Shown here one piece after another: positions 31,286 through 33,415 of a stretch of 33,415 bases of DNA. The DNA comes from an uncultured Frankiales bacterium. Lineage in GTDB: Bacteria > Actinomycetota > Actinomycetes > Mycobacteriales > SCTD01. The position numbers were made by a program, and so were the translations under genes. The stretch lies in contig CAMLIA010000025.1 in NCBI GenBank assembly GCA_946479905.1, positions 1 to 33,415 on the forward strand. Direction: 5' to 3'. Under the pieces are notes generated by a model. It saw nothing but the letters and a program-made list of their open reading frames with translations, searched no databases and was not told the DNA's origin. The number at the start of each line of letters is the position of its first letter. Within the stretch, counting starts at the first letter, position 1.

Positions 31286-32879
31286 CGACGTCCGCGGCGG
31301 CCTGCAGGCCGAGCTCCTCGATCGAGGCCTCCCGCATCTTGAACTTCTGGACCTTGCCCGTGATGGTCATCGGGAACTCGTCGGTGAACCGGACGTAGCG
31401 CGGCACCTTGTAGTGCGCGAGCTTGCCCTGGCACCACTCGCGGAGCTCCTCCGGCGTCAACGCCGAGCCCTCGCTGACCTTGACCCAGGCGCACAGCTCC
31501 TCGCCGTACTTGAGGTCCGGCACCCCGACGACCTGCACGTCCACCACGTCGGGGTGCGTGTACAGGAACTCCTCGACCTCGCGCGGGTAGACGTTCTCCC
31601 CGCCGCGGATGACCATGTCCTTGCTGCGACCGACGATCGACAGGTAGCCGTCGACGTCCATCACGGCGAGGTCGCCGGTGTGCATGAAGCCGTCGGCGTC
31701 GATGGCCTCCGCCGTCTTGGCCGGGTCGTCCCAGTAGCCGAGCATCACGCCGTACCCCGCCGTGCACAGCTCGCCCGTCTCACCGCGCGGGACGACCTCG
31801 CCGCTGGTCGGGTCGACGACCTTCACGGTGACGTGCGGGTGGACCCGGCCCACCGTGGACACCCGCCGGTCCAGGCTGTCGTCGGCACGGGTCTGCGTGC
31901 TCACCGGCGAGGTCTCGGTCATGCCGTAGCAGATGGTGACCTCGGGCATGAAGACCTGCACCTGCTTCATGACCTCGACAGGGCAGGGCGACCCGGCCAT
32001 GATCCCGGTGCGCAGCGTGCTGAGGTCCGTGCTGCCGAAGGACGGGTCGGCGAGCTCCGCGATGAACATCGTCGGTACGCCGTACAGCGACGTGCACCTC
32101 TCCTGCTGCACCGCGGCGAGGGTGGCCCTCGGGTCGAACGCAGGCGCCGGGATCACGACGCAGGCGCCGTGGGTGAGGGCGCCGAGGTTGCCCATGACCA
32201 TGCCGAAGCAGTGGTAGAAGGGCACCGGCACGCAGACCCGGTCGGCCTCGGAGTAGCCGCACAGCTCCCCGACGAGGAAGCCGTTGCCGAGGATGTTGCG
32301 GTGGCTCAGGGTCGCGCCCTTGGGGAAGCCCGTCGTGCCGCTGGTGTACTGGATGTTGATGGGCTCGTCCGGCTGCAGGCCGCGGTCGGGCAGCGGGCCG
32401 CCCTCCTGCGACAGCGCGTGCCACTCCGGCGATCCGAAGAAGACCGCGTCGACGTCGGGTGCCGCCTCCGCGCTCATCGCGACGTAGTCGCTCGTCTTGA
32501 ACGAGGGTGCCGCGATCAGCAGCTTCACCCCGGCCTGGTTGAGCACGTACGCGAGCTCGTGGGTGCGGTAGGCCGGGTTGATCGTCACCAGGATCGCGCC
32601 GAGCCGGGCGGTCGCGTACTGCACCAGCACCCACTCGGCGCAGTTCGGTGACCAGATGCCGACCCGGTCACCCTTCGCGATCCCGCGCGCGACCAGGCCC
32701 CGGGCCACCTTGTCGACCGCGTCCGACAGCTCGCGGTAGGTGAAGCGCAGTCCCTGCTCGACGCTGACCAGGGCCTCCCGGTCGCCGTACTGCTCGACGG
32801 CGAGGTCGAGGGCGCCCCCGATGGTCGTCGTGGGAAGCGCCGGCGCGTCAGGTCCGGTGTCGATCGACAGGCTGGTCAT
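31275..32879 (-). CDS. Acyl-CoA synthetase (AMP-forming), medium-chain type
   Basis: A 534-residue ligase with the P-loop [10 protein letters not shown] (179-188), [26 protein letters not shown] and the catalytic Lys in TITGK (K509). It activates a fatty or other carboxylic acid to the acyl-AMP and then the CoA thioester. Sequence features such as [19 protein letters not shown] are those of the FadD35/AcsM-like branch, which favours short to medium chains, but substrate range cannot be read. ATG 32879 has GAGG six bases upstream. It is divergent, across 318 bases, from an acetyl-CoA synthetase gene, suggesting shared control of acyl activation. Confidence 0.92.
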   Translation of the reverse strand: MTSLSIDTGPDAPALPTTTIGGALDLAVEQYGDREALVSVEQGLRFTYRELSDAVDKVARGLVARGIAKGDRVGIWSPNCAEWVLVQYATARLGAILVTINPAYRTHELAYVLNQAGVKLLIAAPSFKTSDYVAMSAEAAPDVDAVFFGSPEWHALSQEGGPLPDRGLQPDEPINIQYTSGTTGFPKGATLSHRNILGNGFLVGELCGYSEADRVCVPVPFYHCFGMVMGNLGALTHGACVVIPAPAFDPRATLAAVQQERCTSLYGVPTMFIAELADPSFGSTDLSTLRTGIMAGSPCPVEVMKQVQVFMPEVTICYGMTETSPVSTQTRADDSLDRRVSTVGRVHPHVTVKVVDPTSGEVVPRGETGELCTAGYGVMLGYWDDPAKTAEAIDADGFMHTGDLAVMDVDGYLSIVGRSKDMVIRGGENVYPREVEEFLYTHPDVVDVQVVGVPDLKYGEELCAWVKVSEGSALTPEELREWCQGKLAHYKVPRYVRFTDEFPMTITGKVQKFKMREASIEELGLQAAADVVTA

Positions 32880-33197
32880 GAGGTCCTCACGTGGTGGCGT
32901 CACGGCACGGCTGGAATCTGACACAGCACCGCCTCGTCGCACCAGCGTCCCGCACGAAGCAAGCGGGTCCGTCCCAGGGAAGACGCCTCGACCTGACCGG
33001 AAGTCGGAAGCACAAGGGTGCTCTGACCCCGTCGAGTTTCCGAGTTTCGTGGACAGCTGCCGAACGGCCGCCGGTCCCCGACCGTCCAGGCCTCGACCAC
33101 CGCGAGCTCGCGGCGAGGGCCCGCCGTCGTCGGGACCTTTGCCTCTTCAGATCGACGCGCGGGCCGGAGGAACCTGAGCACAGGAGGGGTTCACGTC
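32880..33197. other. 318-base divergent intergenic region
   Basis: No convincing gene or known riboswitch was recognised. It holds the leaders of the two divergent synthetase genes, a small hairpin AGCAC-AAGG-GTGCT (33009-33022), a tandem octamer CGAGTTTC (33033-33048), a perfect palindrome CCGCGAGCTCGCGG (33100-33113), a DevR-like near match GGGACCTTTGCCTC (33132-33145, one mismatch) and the AGGAGG for the right-hand gene at 33182-33187. Promoter hexamers are not clear. Confidence 0.5.
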
Positions 33198-33415
33198 ATG
33201 CACGCGATCGGCGACCGCCAGACCTACGAGGCGCACGTGTCCGGGTTCTCGTGGAGCGGGGCACGGGCGGAGCTCAGCGCGGGACCGGCCCTGAACATCG
33301 CCGCCGTGGCCCTCGACCGGCAGCTCGACGCGGGTCGGGGTGACGTCGTCGCCCTGCGCTGCATCGACCGGCACGGTGGGGTCGTCGACGTCAGCTACCG
33401 CGAGCTGCACGAGCA
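33198..33415 (+). CDS. acs: Acetyl-CoA synthetase, N-terminal fragment (cut by window edge)
   Basis: The frame from ATG 33198 is open to the right edge (72 codons). AGGAGG stands ten bases upstream. The fragment contains GPALNIAAVALDRQLDAG, the conserved N-terminal region of AMP-forming acetyl- or propionyl-CoA synthetases, and then DVSYRELHE, the start of the ligase core. It would make acetyl-CoA from acetate. Its divergent neighbour is another acyl-CoA synthetase. The substrate-binding motifs that separate acetyl- from propionyl-CoA synthetase lie outside the window. Confidence 0.72.
   Translation, partial: MHAIGDRQTYEAHVSGFSWSGARAELSAGPALNIAAVALDRQLDAGRGDVVALRCIDRHGGVVDVSYRELHE

Noticed and set aside
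32880..33197. A riboswitch or T-box in the leader between the two synthetase genes
   Set aside because: Only short hairpins, a palindrome and a tandem octamer were found; none matches a conserved riboswitch core that I can recognise.

Overview
The window is very GC-rich (about 70% or more by eye) with GTG/TTG starts, ATGA/GTGA start-stop overlaps and families typical of actinobacteria: an RskA-type anti-sigma factor, DUF2231, an IorAB-type molybdenum hydroxylase with XdhC, a polyketide-exporter-type ABC permease and TetR/LacI regulators. I place it in Actinomycetota, probably a motile or surface-associated soil or plant-associated lineage; the genus cannot be read from the sequence. It looks like ordinary chromosome: no tRNA, rRNA, insertion sequence, CRISPR array or phage gene was seen.

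Layout. 1-3657 (minus): the N-terminus of a sensor kinase cut by the left edge, an ArsR-SRPBCC fusion regulator with its own operator-bearing promoter, and an ABC exporter pair. 3703-5271 (minus): a COG3541-type nucleotidyltransferase and a secreted protein with two PepSY repeats. 5360-13174 (minus): one continuous chemosensory operon in the order MCP-cheA-cheW-cheY-cheB-cheR-cheX-like-REC-GGDEF, with a PAS-GGDEF gene divergent at 13341. The operon ends in a diguanylate cyclase with a receiver domain and contains no flagellar gene, so it resembles a Wsp-type route from a chemoreceptor to c-di-GMP. 14344-15906 (+): a protein of unknown function resembling DUF6345, with a possible His-Gly/Cys dyad.

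16076-20673 (+): a four-gene molybdenum hydroxylase operon: a Tat-exported molybdopterin subunit, a [2Fe-2S] subunit with an unusual LPATG-type C-terminal tail, XdhC and a MobA-like cytidylyltransferase. 20678-24683: an ECF sigma/anti-sigma pair and a His-rich membrane protein (minus), divergent from a cupredoxin lipoprotein and a lipoprotein made of two near-identical 182-residue units (+); together they suggest an envelope metal or redox stress module. 24754-28112 (minus): two HSL-type esterases flanking an orphan ABC solute-binding lipoprotein, divergent from a LacI regulator with a LacI-like operator between them. 29192-30728: a TetR regulator divergent from a methyltransferase over two tandem operators. 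30800-33415: a DUF2231 membrane protein, a medium-chain acyl-CoA synthetase and the start of an acetyl-CoA synthetase.

The observations I rate highest are the c-di-GMP chemosensory operon, the surface-anchor-like tail on the Fe-S subunit of a Tat-exported molybdoenzyme, the DUF6345-like protein, the recently homogenised tandem lipoprotein, and the leaderless ArsR-SRPBCC promoter with a perfect operator in its spacer. All functions are inferred from motifs read by eye; no database search was run.
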